A stretch of DNA of 64,000 nucleotides from Burkholderia sp. BCC1644. Its GTDB lineage: Bacteria > Pseudomonadota > Gammaproteobacteria > Burkholderiales > Burkholderiaceae. Position 1 is the stretch's first letter. Each line of letters begins with the position of its first letter. The position numbers were made by a program, and so were the translations under genes. The notes under the pieces are model-generated. The model was given only the letters and a program-made list of their open reading frames with translations, had not been told where the DNA came from and did not search any database. The stretch is taken from positions 162,877 through 226,876 of the forward strand of contig NZ_CADFEI010000013.1 in NCBI RefSeq assembly GCF_902833225.1, given 5' to 3'. Below are positions 63,793 through 64,000 of the stretch, in pieces.

Positions 63793-63877
63793 GGATGTCT
63801 CCGTGACCGGCGTCGTGGCGCCGGCCGTCTGGTTGTCGATGAAGGTTGTCGATAGGCAAAAGCAGGCGGCGCGCCGC

Positions 63878-64000
63878 TCAACCCGTATCGCCGCCCGCGA
63901 CCGGCAGCACCGTGCCGGTGATGTAGCTGGCCTCGTCGGACGCGAGGAACAGGATCGGCGCGATCTGCTCGTCGAGGCTGCCGTAACGCTTGAAGTACGT
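63878..64000 (-). CDS. C-terminal end of a short-chain dehydrogenase (5' part beyond window)
   Basis: The last 40 residues of an SDR: ILFLASDEASYITGTVLPVA with GGDTG at the end, the standard closing motif of classical SDRs. It lies 85 bases upstream of RidA on the same strand and may be cotranscribed with it. The rest is outside the window. Confidence 0.85.
   Translation of the reverse strand, partial: TYFKRYGSLDEQIAPILFLASDEASYITGTVLPVAGGDTG

Noticed and set aside
1..64000. CRISPR arrays, tRNA and rRNA genes
   Set aside because: No regularly spaced repeats and no tRNA- or rRNA-like segments were recognised by reading; a covariance-model search would settle it.

Overview
The window is high-GC and densely coded, with short gaps, many ATGA start/stop overlaps and codons ending mostly in G or C. 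The gene set points to Burkholderia, most likely the Burkholderia cepacia complex: an apparent ZmpA metalloprotease, Burkholderia-type trimeric porins, a DUF2827 protein, LRAT-family proteins and several sulfonate/sulfone uptake systems. In B. cenocepacia zmpA lies on the small third replicon, so a secondary replicon is plausible. No rRNA, tRNA, CRISPR array or intact insertion sequence was seen.

Layout. 1-2743: tripartite efflux operon whose outer-membrane factor carries an LRAT-like cysteine acyltransferase domain at its N-terminus. 3200-4774: Ohr, AhpD-like protein and secreted cupin. 4800-9400: AT-richer, decayed island with one intact GT9-like glycosyltransferase, one DUF2827 protein, a frameshifted small gene and remnants of a second GT9, of an IS66 transposase and probably of a GT41 enzyme. 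9424-13068: zmpA, then a divergent DJ-1/PfpI enzyme and GlxA-type regulator. 13082-18620: amine oxidation cluster (two flavin amine oxidases, an aldehyde dehydrogenase and an unknown helical protein) with a clear sigma-70 promoter. 18787-20274: FkbM-like methyltransferase and small membrane protein.

20367-30148: sulfur scavenging genes (two SsuA-like binding proteins, SsuB and SsuC, DUF3088, SfnG-like and SfnB-like flavoenzymes, TauD-type dioxygenase) and a porin. 30317-33575: DKNYY-repeat protein, hipBA with two palindromic operators 100 bp apart, and an AraC remnant. 33768-38150: OsmC protein and a ribose-type ABC transporter. 38299-46969: two luciferase-like monooxygenases, a GNAT acetyltransferase and an Opp/Dpp-type ABC transporter, a set resembling S-alkylcysteine salvage.

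46995-58568: mainly small or accessory genes, including a DUF2909 protein, a DUF1275 protein, a ribbon-helix-helix protein, a spermidine-synthase-like protein, YjdM, an HPr-fold protein without the phosphorylatable histidine, a redox trio (CMD protein, peroxiredoxin-like protein, SDR), LysR and AraC regulators and an orphan RstA-like response regulator. 58932-63380: tannase/feruloyl esterase lipoprotein and porin in one operon, with a divergent BenM/CatM-like regulator and a matching operator. The window ends in RidA and the 3' end of an SDR gene.

Most stand-out observations: the LRAT-efflux fusion, the His-less HPr, the S-alkylcysteine-like cluster, the hipBA operator pair, and the decayed glycosylation island with its internally deleted IS66 transposase.
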